A DNA stretch of 5,415 bases from positions 1 to 5,415 of the forward strand of contig PMDX01000322.1 of assembly GCA_003154635.1 (NCBI GenBank). The letters run 5' to 3'. Below are positions 4,867 to 5,415 of this stretch, in pieces. The stretch is from Actinomycetota bacterium. Lineage in GTDB: Bacteria > Actinomycetota > Geothermincolia > Fen-727 > Anoxymicrobiaceae. The notes under the pieces were generated by a model. It was not told the DNA's origin. It saw only the letters and a list, made by a program, of their open reading frames with translations, and did no database searches. The stretch's first letter is position 1, and every line of letters starts with the position of its first letter. Made by a program: the position numbers and the translations under genes.

Positions 4867-5415
4867 ATGGGCAGATCCGTGCTAAGAACCAGGCTCTGTG
4901 ACATTTTGGACATCGAATACCCAATCTTGAGTGCCGGCATGGGTCCCAACCTCCTCGGTGAAGAGACGGGTGCGCCCGTCGACCTCGTGGTAGCGGTGTC
5001 TGAGGCCGGAGGCCTCGGCGTGCTGGGCGCGAGCGGTTACTCGGTAAGAGAGCTCAAGCAGGCCATTCATGATGTCAGGGCGCGGACGGACAAGCCGTTC
5101 GGCGTCGACCTGCTTCTGCCGAAGAACCTCGCCGGGGTGGACAAGTTCACCGGCGAGGCCACGGATATGCTCTTGGAGGATGTCATCAAGAACCTGCCGG
5201 CGGAGTACCAGGAATGGGTCGCGAAGATGAGGAAAGACCTCAACATCCCCGAGATGGAAATAGTGGTCAAGACCGACACGACCACGATGCACCCCCAGGA
5301 AGCGGTGCAGGTCTGTATCGAGGAGAAGATTCCGCTTTTTTGCGCAGGTCTCGGCAACCCGGGATGGATGGTCGAGGAGGCGCACGCAAACGGCATCAAG
5401 GTGCTGGCCATCACC
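4867..5415 (+). CDS. Nitronate monooxygenase/2-nitropropane dioxygenase-family flavoprotein, N-terminal half
   Basis: An open frame of 183 codons to the window edge, with no stop. It encodes the first half of an FMN-dependent TIM barrel. YPILSAGMGP (18-27) is the beta-1 flavin-binding loop, AVSEAGGLGVLGASGY (43-58) is the second strand with its GGLG turn, and KPFGVDLLLPKN (76-87) matches the family's FGVNL-type strand. IPLFCAGLGNPGWM and ANGIKVLAIT continue the barrel. Family knowledge: these enzymes oxidise alkyl nitronates using FMN and oxygen, but many members are annotated by fold alone. About 55 residues (88-142, including LPAEYQEWVAKMRKDLNIP) are inserted relative to the short enzymes; from memory a similar insert occurs in mycobacterial Rv1533-type proteins. 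The ATG follows GGAAAGGGG (4852-4860) by 6 nt. The C-terminal half, with the rest of the FMN phosphate site, is outside the window. True substrate uncertain. Confidence 0.88.
   Translation, partial: MGRSVLRTRLCDILDIEYPILSAGMGPNLLGEETGAPVDLVVAVSEAGGLGVLGASGYSVRELKQAIHDVRARTDKPFGVDLLLPKNLAGVDKFTGEATDMLLEDVIKNLPAEYQEWVAKMRKDLNIPEMEIVVKTDTTTMHPQEAVQVCIEEKIPLFCAGLGNPGWMVEEAHANGIKVLAIT

Noticed and set aside
4649..4885. A 78-codon plus-strand frame ahead of the flavoprotein
   Set aside because: No ribosome site, irregular codon use, and it overlaps both the candidate promoter and the real start of the flavoprotein gene.
4882..5385. A 167-codon minus-strand open frame opposite the flavoprotein
   Set aside because: The plus-strand frame carries clear flavin-binding motifs and a strong ribosome site; the reverse frame is rich in Arg, His and Leu, as expected for antisense of GC-rich coding DNA.
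339..5415. A nitro-compound catabolic island (nitroreductase plus nitronate monooxygenase)
   Set aside because: The two genes are about 3.7 kb apart, on opposite strands, in separate transcription units with unrelated genes between them, and both families are commonly annotated by fold rather than activity.

Overview
The window is GC-rich bacterial DNA. Start codons are often GTG, and several genes have clear purine-rich ribosome binding sites. The gene content (a ferredoxin-nitroreductase fusion, a nitronate monooxygenase-type flavoprotein, a membrane M28 peptidase) fits an environmental, possibly anaerobic, high-GC bacterium. The two-copy CxxCG protein and the subgroup of the flavoprotein lean slightly towards Actinobacteriota. 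That placement is a guess; no marker gene is present.

Layout. 1-166 (-): N-terminal third of a response regulator receiver domain. 339-1193 and 1207-1551 (-): a tight two-gene operon, read from a VOC/glyoxalase-fold protein into an Fe-S nitroreductase, with a candidate extended -10 promoter near 1580. 1755-2870 (-): an unrecognised protein made of two related halves, each opening with a CxxCG knuckle. 2987-3016 (+): a good sigma70-like promoter for a 61-residue membrane protein at 3079-3264. Hairpins without a T-tract fill the convergent gap at 3263-3318. 3324-4529 (-): a membrane-embedded M28 metallopeptidase whose first two zinc ligands are separated by a transmembrane hairpin. 4530-4866: a divergent intergenic region holding a short protein-level relic of the CxxCG family. 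4867-5415 (+): first half of a nitronate monooxygenase-like flavoprotein, running off the window.

How the genes work together. The VOC and nitroreductase genes are clearly co-transcribed and probably act in one redox or detoxification step on an unknown substrate. The other genes are single units in alternating orientation, with no evidence of a shared pathway. A nitroreductase and a nitronate monooxygenase lie about 3.7 kb apart on opposite strands, but this does not establish nitro-compound metabolism. The most interesting items are the internally duplicated CxxCG protein with its nearby fragment, the M28 peptidase topology, and the small membrane protein with a pattern recalling TMEM254/DUF4499. 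I see no mobile element, CRISPR array, tRNA or rRNA.
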